Origin: Caulobacteraceae bacterium
GTDB lineage: Bacteria; Pseudomonadota; Alphaproteobacteria; Caulobacterales; Caulobacteraceae
Direction of reading: 5' to 3'
NCBI GenBank assembly: GCA_019695035.1
Contig: JAIBAU010000016.1
Span: forward strand, 1-64,000
Length of the DNA: 64,000 nt
A program made the translations under genes and the position numbers. Positions 51,401 through 58,677 of the stretch are shown here, piece by piece. The notes beneath the pieces are model-generated. The model did no database searches and was not told where the DNA came from. It saw only the letters and a list, made by a program, of their open reading frames with translations. Position 1 is the first letter of the stretch; the number at the start of each line of letters is the position of its first letter.

Positions 51401-52861
51401 GCCGTCCACGCTCACCGTCGCCCCGTCGGTTCCGCGCGCCACCACGCCGAGGGCCGTTCCGATCACGCTGGTGACATGGAGGTCGCCGGTCAGATCGACA
51501 TAGGCGTAGTCGCCTGCAGTGACGTAGACGCCCGTGGCGGATTGGGAAGCCAGCACCGTCCCGTCGCCGGTCATGATCGCCGTGGCTGTTCCCGCGCTTG
51601 CATTCACCCGGATGCCGGTCGCGCTGGATCCGTTCGAGGTCACAGACAAGTCGCCATAGAGCCCTGCATAGGCGCCAAGCGGACCCGAGCTGGTCAGGCC
51701 AGTCGCCGTTCCGCCCGCGACCACCGTCAGGTCGCCGGTCATGTCCAGCACCGCCGTCTGGCCGCCGGTCGCCCGCGCGCCCGTGCCCGCGCCGCCCGCC
51801 TCGACCGAGATGTCTCCCTCGATCGTCAGCGACCCCTCGCCGGTGTTCCCCTGTACGGTCACGCCCACGGCTGCGCCGTTCAGGGAGGTGACCTCGATGG
51901 ACCCGGTCGACGCCGTGCCGTCCGATCTGCCGAATACGTAGGCGCCCGTCGCTATGCTGTTGGTCGAATAGACCGTGACCGCGCCGGCCGCCTCCAGGTA
52001 GGCGTCACCGCCCAGGGACTGGGACACGATGCCGTAGGCGTAGCCGTTGGCGGTGGCGACGTCGATCGTGCCATCAACGGTCGTCACCACGATCGCGCTT
52101 CCGGTCGCGTTGGTGAAGGACGCCACCCCGATGGCCCTCGAAGACCCGACTCCGGTCACCTCCACGGCGCCGCCGTTGTAGACATAGGCGCTGCCGTTCA
52201 CTGAATCGGATTCCACCCCGCGCACGCGGTCGTTGGTGGCGCCGGTCGCCGTGACCGCGCCGGTATTGCTGACCGTGGACAATCCGTTCGTCGTGTAGCC
52301 CTGCACCCCGATGGCGAGGGTGAAGGCGTTCGAGGCGCCCGTCAGGGTAATGTCGCCGCTATTCGTGATGCTCGCGCCGCTGGTCGAGCGGGTGAAGATG
52401 CCGCGCGTGCCGGCGCTGATGTCGCCCGCGTTCTCCACCGTCGCTGTGTTCGAGCCGCCGGCCGCATCTGCGAAAAGGCCACCCGACGTCGTGGTCACGG
52501 TGACATATTCGTCCACCAGGATTGTGGAATCGTATCCGGCGAACGAGCTCGTGCGCACGCCGTAACTGGTGCCCGCGTTAATCGTCACCGCCCCCGCCGA
52601 GTCGTCCACGACCACGGTGATGTCCTCGCCCGCGTCGGCGGCATAGGTGATCCCGGTCGGATAGGGATTGCCCGCCGCCGTGCAGGTGGCGACCCCGGCG
52701 ACGTCTGCGCCGCACTCGTCCCCTGCCCGGACTGCGCCCGGCGCGAGCGAGATCGTCAGCGACAGCCCCAGCGCCGTTCCGAGCAGCAGCGAGCGCCGCG
52801 CCGCCACGTTCAGCGGACAGATGAAGATGGACCGGGCACGGCCGCTGGATGCGCTGTTCAT
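45494..52861 (-). CDS. Giant autotransporter adhesin-type protein
   Basis: The 2455-residue type Va protein has an extended signal sequence (about 45 residues, RRSLLLGTALGLSLTISLAP then AVRAG). A repetitive passenger of about 2100 residues follows, built of short units such as VTGDIYVSAADD, VDGDITVISSGAD and GVYVASYGSG that fit a beta-helix. A C-terminal beta-barrel of about 280 residues ends in ARWRW. It has almost no Cys beyond the N-terminus. A Pro/Tyr insert occurs near residues 1237-1267. The start has GGGGG 5 bases upstream. Adhesion is inferred, not shown. Confidence 0.88.
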   Translation of the reverse strand: MNSASSGRARSIFICPLNVAARRSLLLGTALGLSLTISLAPGAVRAGDECGADVAGVATCTAAGNPYPTGITYAADAGEDITVVVDDSAGAVTINAGTSYGVRTSSFAGYDSTILVDEYVTVTTTSGGLFADAAGGSNTATVENAGDISAGTRGIFTRSTSGASITNSGDITLTGASNAFTLAIGVQGYTTNGLSTVSNTGAVTATGATNDRVRGVESDSVNGSAYVYNGGAVEVTGVGSSRAIGVASFTNATGSAIVVTTVDGTIDVATANGYAYGIVSQSLGGDAYLEAAGAVTVYSTNSIATGAYVFGRSDGTASTGSIEVTSLNGAAVGVTVQGNTGEGSLTIEGDISVEAGGAGTGARATGGQTAVLDMTGDLTVVAGGTATGLTSSGPLGAYAGLYGDLSVTSNGSSATGIRVNASAGTATAIMTGDGTVLASQSATGVYVTAGDYAYVDLTGDLHVTSVIGTALGVVARGTDGATVSVDGDIYVEGSNAYGIIVRSNGAIDLDATGSIDVDSSSGAGVLLRGYGAAATVDGTVGSVTTNGSGADAIRVYADADVVVESTGALTTYGAAADGVHVRNFGSGSDAVTVDDVTTEGTSSKGVYVAGNADQAVYASGLISTAGNSSDGVYVRSFAAGVVYASVTDVHTSGYEADGVWVFGNTDATAIASGYVHTEGDFATGVYVASYGSGTVTVDVGSVTTEGDFSFGIHADSNGGDIDISFDDVSAYGSTTFAVFARAGDDLAIYGGDVHGSSLGISGVAYGGDALVDVGDVTLDSLSGSGGVVILSQTGYAEVTTGDVDIYSKYDYASGVAVFGYTDATVTTGALSATGWSSAAGLNASTATGLVTVEVNGDVYASSYFSAKGLAIGTNYADNDASAVVTVNADIEVVATGQFGTASAAEMNANSDLSATINGDTEVDAGLYARGFRMLSRYGDIELTVNGDLDVSGSRATGIWMRAVNGDLYLNVDGDLIVSGGDVTGVELSSYTGSVDAYMGSISVTAQNGGAAFWAVAGDDSVIALGGIEVNANFATGAAVNGIQGADIDLTVGESTIDGYWQAFGFTAQSQYGSVSITGAGDVTVTSDQGFAAGVFASAGQQASIDLTGDLVIEGRDSATGATALGDTASIIVEGDLTVTSERSSGVALLAYGDTGLGSISVTGDIYVSAADDGTGATASSYSAGAQIYVDGDITVISSGADAFGAVGSATYGLVDIEVTGDISATGDDSAYGVLVSFEPPEEQPTYGYGRVSETSGLDAPPPALQSASVTVGGHIDVRSNYVDAYGVKAESYGALDVTVHSVTAASVYGQAYGLYLESLAGAATVEAGDVEAYGAGTTAAVHILGASATLETGALTATSDGGDAFGAYVHTTGDQTIDTEGDVEADGSRAYGVYANSGSGDAAIAVGGDIGAYGATRAVAVKVTGAYGTVETGALTAVTDSGPAVGVWLTMTDGVDLDVHGDIHADGGSAVGVLSAPGQGDIDIYVDGDVLAEGTSDVRGLNLVADDIVAHVTGDVSAYGASFAFGASATGDSVDLTVDGDLTSAAGTGLVAGITVNSDGAASVTVGGDLTASVGGAGRAVGAYVRAYSDVTVDIDGATTVSSGDALFSSYGVRALSSEGEVSVTTGDVFFYADTGFAVQIFGRDDASFVSDGSVFSDDHGVYVTSVFGRGSAEVIDVYAAEGSAVSVSGSIGVILTATGEIQAVNGNGLRAYGASGTTYVSSSDEIYADGFGADGIFAWSIIGRTEVVNTGLITAAGYGGDGIFAHAGEEIEVYNGEGEILTYGDQGHGIEAYSLYGAVMVDAGRIKTYGDAAHGVLAQAGADVTVIAGDVAAYGYGSDGVVAYAYAFSGYGQGARQDGQTEQVFLSHDATVIVDGDVFSADGVGVRVGADELASVVLEDGSIIGDSAAIVMVSGIGGAIENHGLIYADSGLAIEAAGGAVSIDNRASIFGRVSLTGNGDSFDNSGQFEAYGASTFGGGTDSLSNSGVVGFSRFNGSAATTTFSSLETFTNTGRVSGVDAQVGDVLSMTSTTFTGGAGSELALDVQFGGPGSSADRIVIAQATGVTTIMPNAVLAATPGAINLAGILVVDSAFASETGDEFTMESVDTGMVEYRLVFDAAADNWLIVGLPDESAFRILGVPGALQDFWQRSNNAVSDRFSEMRDSDESGSARTMGEGMSSGRSDGWEMWMQAHGGDTGFADEQTFVLGGVTFVENQSHSSTWGGLQFGVDNRVGDMVWGLTGGFVQQETRYDVGGESFDIEGWNVGAYASWSRGGFFLNGLAKGDFNSLDANLTGVTDFQTFDARSLGLSGELGFRFGEPGAWFVEPMAALAWTTTDVDRFSTSGATIDFGDADSLLGRAGVRFGATMGSGDVILIPSLGVYAIEEFAGENTMTFTTGATGFSITDTPPGAFGQVRFGMTAMTWYGLEGSVGVDWNFGGEADGGSARLGARWRW

Positions 52862-53136
52862 TTGGACCCCCAACCTAGGCCTGCAACAAGCTTGGCCGCG
52901 CTACTTTCTTAGCCGCGAGGGAACAATTTGACTAGGTGTAACTATCAGATTTGGCGGCGCTTATCGCCGTTCATACAATTCCCTTCAAGGGTGCGCGGTT
53001 CTCGTTTGACGAGTGTTCCCGCCCACCGGCCTGACATGCGAGGGGAACAGGGAAGCATCCGAGGCGTCTGACCGGGCGGCTCCGCTGAGATCTCAGTCGC
53101 CGCGGAGGATGCTGCGCCGCCGCTGAGCGTTCGGCG

Positions 53137-53724
53137 TCAGCCCGCGCGGAACGGGGCCACGCGCGAGAAAAGCTGTTCGCGGCTTCCCACGCCCAGCTTG
53201 GCGTAGATGCGGCGGATGTGGGTGCGGACGGTGTCCAGGGTGACGCCCAGGCTTTCGGCAAGGACGTCGGCGCGATCGCCCTCGACCAGGCGCTTCACCA
53301 CCTGGGCCTCGGCGCGAGTCAGGCCGAACACCGTCGAGATATCGCACCACACATAGCGCCGCTCGCCCGAGGTCTCGGTGAAGGTCAGGGCCGCCGCCGG
53401 CGGCTGGTCGTCCGGTTCGAGCCGCTCCAGCGCCACCACATAGTGGTCGTCGCGCCCGCGCCGCGGGAAGCTCCATGCCCGCAACTCGTGCTCCAGACTC
53501 CCGACCATCTCGCGGAACTGGCCGTGGACGGCCTTGTCGACAAAGGTCAGCTTGCCGCCGTGCACCACGACATCATCCGCCTGTCGGAACAAGGTCAGGG
53601 CCGACCGGTTGGCCCAGACCAGCGTCAGGTCGGCAAGCCACACCAGCACTGAAGGCCGCGAATGCCGCTCGGCCCAGCTGAGAAAATAGGATTCGGCCTT
53701 CTGGGGCAGGGAGACGCAATCCAT
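53137..53724 (-). CDS. LuxR-type transcriptional regulator
   Basis: The 195-residue protein has a short sensor-like N-terminal part (WLADLTLVWANRSALTLFRQ, resembling PAS) and a C-terminal LuxR helix-turn-helix: FGLTRAEAQVVKRLVEGDRA, LAESLGVTLDTVRTHIRRIY, KLGVGSREQLFSR. It lies 275 bases upstream of the autotransporter on the same strand, so it is the best candidate for its regulator. GAGG lies 8 bases before the chosen ATG. Confidence 0.83.
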   Translation of the reverse strand: MDCVSLPQKAESYFLSWAERHSRPSVLVWLADLTLVWANRSALTLFRQADDVVVHGGKLTFVDKAVHGQFREMVGSLEHELRAWSFPRRGRDDHYVVALERLEPDDQPPAAALTFTETSGERRYVWCDISTVFGLTRAEAQVVKRLVEGDRADVLAESLGVTLDTVRTHIRRIYAKLGVGSREQLFSRVAPFRAG

Positions 53725-53945
53725 CTCCACCGCCTCGCTCGGCCCCGCGTACACGCCCACCCTGCACCCCGCGAACCAGAACGGTAAGCTTAACTCAACC
53801 GCAGATTTGCAAATCACCAATTCTTGTTACCCGTCGGAAAGAAATTCCGGCTGCTGCGACGAAGAGCCTTGCCGTGCGGCGAACGACCCGGATTCGCCTT
53901 GCCCAGGTCGGGAACACGACGCGGGGGTTTGCGGTTCTCGGGGCC

Positions 53946-54221
53946 ATGCCGCGCTATCATTTTCATATCCAGGACGGCGTCCGCCACGACGACGACGAAG
54001 GGATCGACCTCGCCGACGATACGGCCGCCGAGCGGGAAGCCGCGCGGCTGGTCGCCCAGCTGGTCCGCGACGACTACCAGCGCCTGTTCCACGACGGCCA
54101 CTGCGAGGTCACCGTCACCGACGGGCGCGGCCTGGCCCTGTTCAGCATGGCCGTGATGGTGCGCAACGCGGCGGCGCGGCCCCGCGGGGGGCTGGTGCTG
54201 GGGGTCGAGCAGCCGACCTAG
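53946..54221 (+). CDS. DUF6894-type small protein
   Basis: The 91-residue protein begins MPRYHFHIQDGVRHDDDEGI and continues DLADDTAAEREAARLVAQLV, a pattern common to DUF6894 proteins of alphaproteobacteria. Function unknown. Its stop overlaps the convergent membrane-protein gene by 4 bp. Naming is from memory of the family pattern. Confidence 0.75.
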   Translation: MPRYHFHIQDGVRHDDDEGIDLADDTAAEREAARLVAQLVRDDYQRLFHDGHCEVTVTDGRGLALFSMAVMVRNAAARPRGGLVLGVEQPT

Positions 54222-54484
54222 TCGCCGCTGCGGTCCTCCGCCTCCTCGGCGGGCGCGAACCGGATCGGCTCGTCGTAGCCCCGCCGCGCCGAGACGAACG
54301 CCAGGCGCATCAGCACCCACGTCAGGGCGCCCACGCAGAGCACTCCGCCCCCGATGATCGCGTTGGTGACCCACGAGCGGCTGAACAGATCCCCGAAGCC
54401 GCCCATCTCCACGACCGCCCAGGCCATGAAGCCGAACACCCCGGCGAGGCCGATAACGAGCATCAGGATCGCGCCGGGTTTCAT
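54218..54484 (-). CDS. Small two-helix membrane protein
   Basis: The 88-residue protein has two transmembrane helices (ILMLVIGLAGVFGFMAWAVV and WVTNAIIGGGVLCVGALTWV) and an acidic C-terminus (EEAEDRSGD). Family not recognised. The upstream sequence in frame is not protein-like, which fixes the ATG. Confidence 0.65.
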   Translation of the reverse strand: MKPGAILMLVIGLAGVFGFMAWAVVEMGGFGDLFSRSWVTNAIIGGGVLCVGALTWVLMRLAFVSARRGYDEPIRFAPAEEAEDRSGD

Positions 54485-54533
54485 GCCCTGACTGTCGGCC
54501 CGTCCGCGCGGTCGTGCAAGCGCGGCCGCAGCC

Positions 54534-54956
54534 TCAGTCGCCGACCCGGCGCAGCACGGCGGTGGCGCTGATCTCCGGTTCGTCGGTGCCGTCGCCGGTC
54601 CAGTACCAGAACAGCCGGCCGCCATCGCGGACCATGGTCACCGTGCCGCCGACCACGCAGGTGTCGGCGCCATAGGTGATCACCTCGCGATAGACGACCG
54701 TGTTGCCGATCGAGCGCAACCGGGTCAACGGACCGCCGCAGCCCAGGGTGGGATAGGCGATGGCGCCGTCTCCCGCCGGGTTCAGGACCACTCGCAGCGG
54801 CCAGCGCGAATCCGGCTCGACGGGAGTCTGGACTCCCTCGCCTACCCAGGTCCCCGCCATGGCCGCGGGCCGGACGGCGACGCCGGCCACCGTGGCGCAG
54901 GCGTACAGGGATCCGACCGCCACGGCGCAGATGCCTCCCAGGACGTAGCGGATCAT
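54534..54956 (-). CDS. Hypothetical exported protein
   Basis: The 140-residue protein has a hydrophobic leader with a lipobox-like SLYAC, then a beta-rich domain (GTWVGEGVQTPVEPDSRWPL, LFWYWTGDGTDEPEISATA). Two further Cys (LGCGGPL and DTCVVGG) may pair. Probably a periplasmic or lipid-anchored beta-barrel-like domain. No close family known to me. Confidence 0.68.
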   Translation of the reverse strand: MIRYVLGGICAVAVGSLYACATVAGVAVRPAAMAGTWVGEGVQTPVEPDSRWPLRVVLNPAGDGAIAYPTLGCGGPLTRLRSIGNTVVYREVITYGADTCVVGGTVTMVRDGGRLFWYWTGDGTDEPEISATAVLRRVGD

Positions 54957-55002
54957 GCCCTTGCCTCTCCCGACCGCAATCTAGCGCGGGAGGTCGACGC
55001 TG

Positions 55003-56010
55003 TCAGGGCGCTTCCATCGTGCGCTTCAGATTCTGCAGGGTCCAGGCGTTGCCCATCCTGAACTTGGCGTACAGGTCGTCGAAGCTCGCGCCCGGCCGGA
55101 AGCCGACCCCGGTCACCGTCACCTCGGTGGAGCCGTCGGGTCGCGGCGTCAGCAGGATGGTGGTCACGGTCTGGGCGAAGTCCTCGGCGTTGGGAAAGCC
55201 AGGCGGAGCCTGGACGTTGCGAATGGTCAGCATGCGCCCTGGCGCGTAGGCCTCGATCCGGTTGCGGATATTGGCCGGCGCCCCCTGGGTGGCGGTCTCG
55301 CTGTAGCTGGTCTCGATCATTCCGCCGAGGCGGAAATCGACCCAGGCCCGCTTCACGCTCCAGCGCTCCCACCCCTGCGCCGTGCTCAGCGCGGCCCAGA
55401 TCCTCGCCGCCGGCGCGCGCACCACCGTCGACAGCTGGATCACGCCCCAGCCGTCGGCCTCGCGGTAGGAGCTGTCGCGCACGTCGGGGAAGGCCGGATC
55501 GACCGTTCCCGGCGTTTCGACGCGGGTGAAGCGGACCTTGAACTTGCTTTTCCACGTCCCGCCTTCGAGCGCCTCGGTGGTGGCGACGTAGGCGTCGCCT
55601 CCCTCGCGGATCCAGCGGGCCCGCATTGTCAGGCGCGAGCCGTCCGCGCCCAGGTAGCTGTCCTCGAAGCCGAGGCCGCCTTCGATGGCGCGAGCGGTTC
55701 CCTCGCTGTGGCCGCCGTCGGACGCGTCGTAGGCATAGCGGATGCTCCCCGCCGCCGAGTCCCATCGGTAGAGGGTTTCGCCGGCATAGGCGTCGGGCGC
55801 GCCTTCGACGACGTGCCGGTCGCGCAGGCCGCGCCCGCCATTCACCGCTTCGAAGCAGTGGGTGTCCGTCACCCCTCCGCCGCCCGGAAATTCGCCCTTC
55901 CAGCAGGCGCCGGCCAGGAACGCCATGGGCGCCAGCGGATCATCGCCCGCCTGCGCCGGAGCGGAGATCGTCAGGGCCGCGACAGCGGCGGCGGCGAGGA
56001 CTCTGCGCAT
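55003..56010 (-). CDS. Exported two-domain protein: DUF6265-like plus SRPBCC/AHSA1
   Basis: The 335-residue protein has a signal peptide (MRRVLAAAAVAALTISAPAQ), an N-terminal beta-barrel-like part (FLAGACWKGEFPGGGGVTD, about 25-170) and a C-terminal SRPBCC cavity domain (TVVRAPAARIWAALSTAQGW, about 190-335). SRPBCC domains bind hydrophobic ligands. The ATG overlaps the TetR stop by one base, making it the last gene of that operon. Confidence 0.75.
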   Translation of the reverse strand: MRRVLAAAAVAALTISAPAQAGDDPLAPMAFLAGACWKGEFPGGGGVTDTHCFEAVNGGRGLRDRHVVEGAPDAYAGETLYRWDSAAGSIRYAYDASDGGHSEGTARAIEGGLGFEDSYLGADGSRLTMRARWIREGGDAYVATTEALEGGTWKSKFKVRFTRVETPGTVDPAFPDVRDSSYREADGWGVIQLSTVVRAPAARIWAALSTAQGWERWSVKRAWVDFRLGGMIETSYSETATQGAPANIRNRIEAYAPGRMLTIRNVQAPPGFPNAEDFAQTVTTILLTPRPDGSTEVTVTGVGFRPGASFDDLYAKFRMGNAWTLQNLKRTMEAP

Positions 56011-56624
56011 CAGTCTTTCTCCGTAGGCGGATGATCGATTGTCATGGCGTCCAGGTATTCGCGCAGGCTGGCGACGGCCTGGTCGAAAGCATCCAGGCTT
56101 CGATAGGTGCGCGCCTGCATCACCGCACCCTCCATCACTGTCAGGGTGAAGCTCGCCGCCCGGGCGGGATCAAAGCCTGGCCGGAACCGTGGCCGCGCCT
56201 GCTCGAAGCAGGCCTCGACATGGCGCCGCCAGCCTTCGAAGTTGTCCGCCAGCAGCTGCCGCACCGGCGGGTCCGGCTCGTGCAGCTCGAGGGCCAGGCT
56301 GCCGATCGGACAGCCGTAGGTGCACTCGCTGACAGCCAGGTGATTGCGGTAGCAGTCGAGCAGGGCGAACACCTTCTCGACCGGGTCCGCCACCGCCCCC
56401 CAGGCCGGCTCGAGAAGCATCGGTTCGATGCCGCCCTTGTAGGCCTCCAGCACCGCCAGCAGCAAGTCCTGTTTGGTCGGAAACGCGTGATAGAGACTGC
56501 CGGAATTGGCGCCCGCCTGGCGCAGGATGTCCGAGACGCTGGTCGAGCCATACCCCTTCTCGGAGAAGAGCGTCATGGCCGCATAGACCAGCCGGTCGCG
56601 CGTGGCGGGCGGACCCTCGCTCAC
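56010..56624 (-). CDS. TetR-family repressor
   Basis: The 204-residue protein has an N-terminal helix-turn-helix (RDRLVYAAMTLFSEKGYGST, SVSDILRQAGANSGSLYHAF) and a helical ligand domain (YGCPIGSLALELHEPDPPVR) similar to TetR_C groups with a conserved GCPIG. GTG start overlaps the upstream stop by 4 bp. A 16-bp palindrome upstream of the operon is a likely autoregulatory operator. Confidence 0.86.
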   Translation of the reverse strand: MSEGPPATRDRLVYAAMTLFSEKGYGSTSVSDILRQAGANSGSLYHAFPTKQDLLLAVLEAYKGGIEPMLLEPAWGAVADPVEKVFALLDCYRNHLAVSECTYGCPIGSLALELHEPDPPVRQLLADNFEGWRRHVEACFEQARPRFRPGFDPARAASFTLTVMEGAVMQARTYRSLDAFDQAVASLREYLDAMTIDHPPTEKD

Positions 56625-56971
56625 CGCGGCTTGAACACCAGGCCGCCGAGGCCGCCGCCGATCAGGCCCGCCACGGCCGAGGCTCCCCCACCGATCCACA
56701 AGGTGGAGAGGGGAACGTCCTTCAGCAGGTAGCTCACCACGATACCGATCAGTCCGGCGAGGCCGCCGACGATGAGGCCGCCCACGGCTCCGGCGGCCGC
56801 CCCCGGCCGGGCCTGCATCGCGAAGACGAAGCCCCCGAACAGGGAGAGGAAGGTGCCGAGTGGCGCGAACAGGCTGTCCTTCACCAGCGGGATCCAGTGT
56901 CCCGCGACCACCATGGCCAACTGCAGCACGGTGAAGACGGCGAGCTGGGTCGTGAGCGCCTTGCGGTTCAT
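56621..56971 (-). CDS. Small membrane protein in the TetR operon
   Basis: The 116-residue protein has four hydrophobic helices (AVFTVLQLAMVVAGHWIPLV, GTFLSLFGGFVFAMQ, GGLIVGGLAGLIGIVVSYLL, AVAGLIGGGLGGLVF). It is first in an operon with TetR and the SRPBCC protein. GGGAGGG lies 7 bases before the ATG. Function unknown; control by the TetR protein is likely. Confidence 0.75.
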   Translation of the reverse strand: MNRKALTTQLAVFTVLQLAMVVAGHWIPLVKDSLFAPLGTFLSLFGGFVFAMQARPGAAAGAVGGLIVGGLAGLIGIVVSYLLKDVPLSTLWIGGGASAVAGLIGGGLGGLVFKPR

Positions 56972-56985
56972 TGATCATCCCTCCC

Positions 56986-57001
56986 TTGATTGATCATTCA
57001 A
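56986..57001. promoter_or_regulatory. Near-palindromic TetR-type operator
   Basis: TTGATTGATCATTCAA is a 16-bp near-perfect palindrome centred on TGATCA (one mismatched pair). It lies 15 bases before the first gene of the tetR operon, and a half-like TTGATCAT recurs at 56971-56978. TetR proteins bind such sites. Binding here is inferred. Confidence 0.55.
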
Positions 57002-57086
57002 CCAAGTGACCGGACAATGCACGACCTGTCAAGCACGCCCGCTCCCCCGTCTACCTTCGCCCGGCCGTGGCGCCGCCTTCCTGGGC

Positions 57087-58394
57087 TCAGCCCCCGACCT
57101 TCAGCCTTGCGAAGACCATCGCTCCCTGGGGATCGCCGCCGTAGCTGGGTTCCAGATCACTCGGGACAGCGTTGAAAGTGTAGAGGGCGCCCAGGCCGAG
57201 GGTGACGTTGTCGTCGACCCTCCAGTCCCGGATCGCGCCGACCGAAAGCTTCGCGACCGTCTCCACCGGCCCATGGCCGCCGCCCGGCGTCAGTTCGTCC
57301 GTGTCGATCTGTTCGGCGCGGGCGAAGAGGGTCCAGTCGGCGTTGGGCCTGTAGGCGCTCTCGACCGCCCAGGCCGGGAGGTCGTGATGGTCCTTCTGCT
57401 TCATCGCCCAGGCCAGGGTCGTCGACCACCAGCCGTGGTCGCCGACGGGCACGGTGTAGATCGCGCTCACCGACCAGCGCCGTTCGTCTTCGTGAGGGTC
57501 CAGCGCCTCGGGGCTTTTCACCTCGGCCCAGGAAGCCTGCAGCGACCAGTAGTCATTCGGATTGAAGCTGATCCGAGCCGAGGTGGAGTCCAGCGCCCCG
57601 GTCTCGATGTCCCAGCGGTCCTCGTCGGGCTCCCGGCCGCGGAAGCGCGAGATCTCGACCTTCCAGTCGTCATGGACCCAGCCTGCGGTCAGCACGCCGA
57701 AGGTGATGTGGGTGGAATCCATCCAGTGGTGGCTGATCGGCGCCTCCGGGCTGTCCATCGCCGACAGTCGGTGCATGAAGGCGGGCGGGCCGAACGCCGG
57801 TTCGCCAGGGAGTCCGCCATATAGGAACAGGCTGTCCTGTTCCGTGAAGCGGTGCGCCCAGGTCGCGGACAGCTCCATGACGAAGTCATGCGGGTGCTGG
57901 CGATCCACCAGCGGAGTCGTCCCGTCGGCCGTCTCGCCGGCCGCGAGCAACAGGGGATAGCCTTCTTTCCCCATGAGCGGATCGGGACTGAACATGCCGC
58001 GCAGCGCCAGGCTGTCGTCGTCGCCCAGCCAGCGTCGCGCGGAGATCATGGCCATGCCGGACACGAAACCCCGCTCGTCGCCCCGGGGGCCGTCCTGCCA
58101 GTCGTAGACGGCGTTCACCGTCAGGTGGCTCATGACCAGCCAGTCGCCCACCATGTCGTGCCGCCCTCCGTGGTGGCTCGCATCGGGCTGCCAGCTGGTT
58201 CCGGACGCGTCGCGGCTCATGCGATAGTCCCCGAGCAGGCTGGGCGGGGCGGACATGCCCGCGTCCGCGGTCTCGCCTTCCTGGCCGCCCGCCATGGCGC
58301 CCATGTCGTGACCGGCGTGAGGGTCGGCTTCCGCGGCGAGGGCGGGGCTCGAAAGGACGGCCGCGGCGGCGGCCGTCAGCAGAAGGGTTCTCAT
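57087..58394 (-). CDS. Outer-membrane beta-barrel protein of a copper-type operon
   Basis: The 435-residue protein has a signal peptide (MRTLLLTAAAAAVLSSPALA), a His/Met-rich mature start (EADPHAGHDMGAMAGG), and alternating beta-strand patterns to the end (LGLGALYTFNAVPSDLEPSY, GAMVFARLKVGG). His/Met residues suggest metal binding, perhaps copper. It is coupled to csoR by a 4-bp overlap. Not clearly CopB; no similar name is certain. Confidence 0.78.
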   Translation of the reverse strand: MRTLLLTAAAAAVLSSPALAAEADPHAGHDMGAMAGGQEGETADAGMSAPPSLLGDYRMSRDASGTSWQPDASHHGGRHDMVGDWLVMSHLTVNAVYDWQDGPRGDERGFVSGMAMISARRWLGDDDSLALRGMFSPDPLMGKEGYPLLLAAGETADGTTPLVDRQHPHDFVMELSATWAHRFTEQDSLFLYGGLPGEPAFGPPAFMHRLSAMDSPEAPISHHWMDSTHITFGVLTAGWVHDDWKVEISRFRGREPDEDRWDIETGALDSTSARISFNPNDYWSLQASWAEVKSPEALDPHEDERRWSVSAIYTVPVGDHGWWSTTLAWAMKQKDHHDLPAWAVESAYRPNADWTLFARAEQIDTDELTPGGGHGPVETVAKLSVGAIRDWRVDDNVTLGLGALYTFNAVPSDLEPSYGGDPQGAMVFARLKVGG

Positions 58395-58666
58395 CGGGAA
58401 GTACGCTCCAGAAGGTCGATCAGTTCGTTGGCTTTCTTGCGCTGTTCATCGGCGTCGCCGCTGACGATCGCACCTTCAATGCAGTGCCCGAGGTGATCCC
58501 TCAGCAGGCCCTTTTCGATGCCGACGAGCGCGGCCTTCACCGCCTGGATCTGGGTCAGGACGTCGATGCAGTAGCGGTCCTCATCGACCATTCGTGCGAT
58601 CCCTCGCACCTGACCCTCGACCCGTTTCAGTCGGTTCAGCAGGGCGGGCTTGTTGTCCCGATTCAC
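58391..58666 (-). CDS. csoR: CsoR-family metal-sensing repressor (copper type)
   Basis: The 91-residue helical protein carries the copper-type ligand set Cys33, His58 and Cys62 (RYCIDVLTQIQAV, RDHLGHCIEG) and RVEGQVRGIARM. CsoR releases DNA on binding Cu(I). A GTG start has GAGGAG 8 bases upstream. A G-tract palindrome lies before the operon. RcnR/FrmR homologues differ in ligands, so copper is favoured. Confidence 0.87.
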   Translation of the reverse strand: MNRDNKPALLNRLKRVEGQVRGIARMVDEDRYCIDVLTQIQAVKAALVGIEKGLLRDHLGHCIEGAIVSGDADEQRKKANELIDLLERTSR

Positions 58667-58677
58667 GGCGCGGCTCC

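Noticed and set aside
48329-52204. Long plus-strand frames (up to 511 residues) opposite the autotransporter
   Set aside because: They are Arg/His/Asp/Val-rich mirror frames of the repetitive GC-rich passenger, with no domain, signal or ribosome site. The minus-strand frame has a signal peptide and barrel.
45494-52861. CRISPR-like or tandem DNA repeats in the 45-53 kb region
   Set aside because: The repetition is at protein level (beta-helix units) with variable DNA; there are no constant repeats with equal spacers and no cas genes.
52862-53136. Promoter call for the autotransporter in the 275-base gap
   Set aside because: The gap is somewhat AT-richer near the gene and probably holds the promoter, but I found no convincing -35/-10 pair or clear regulator palindrome.
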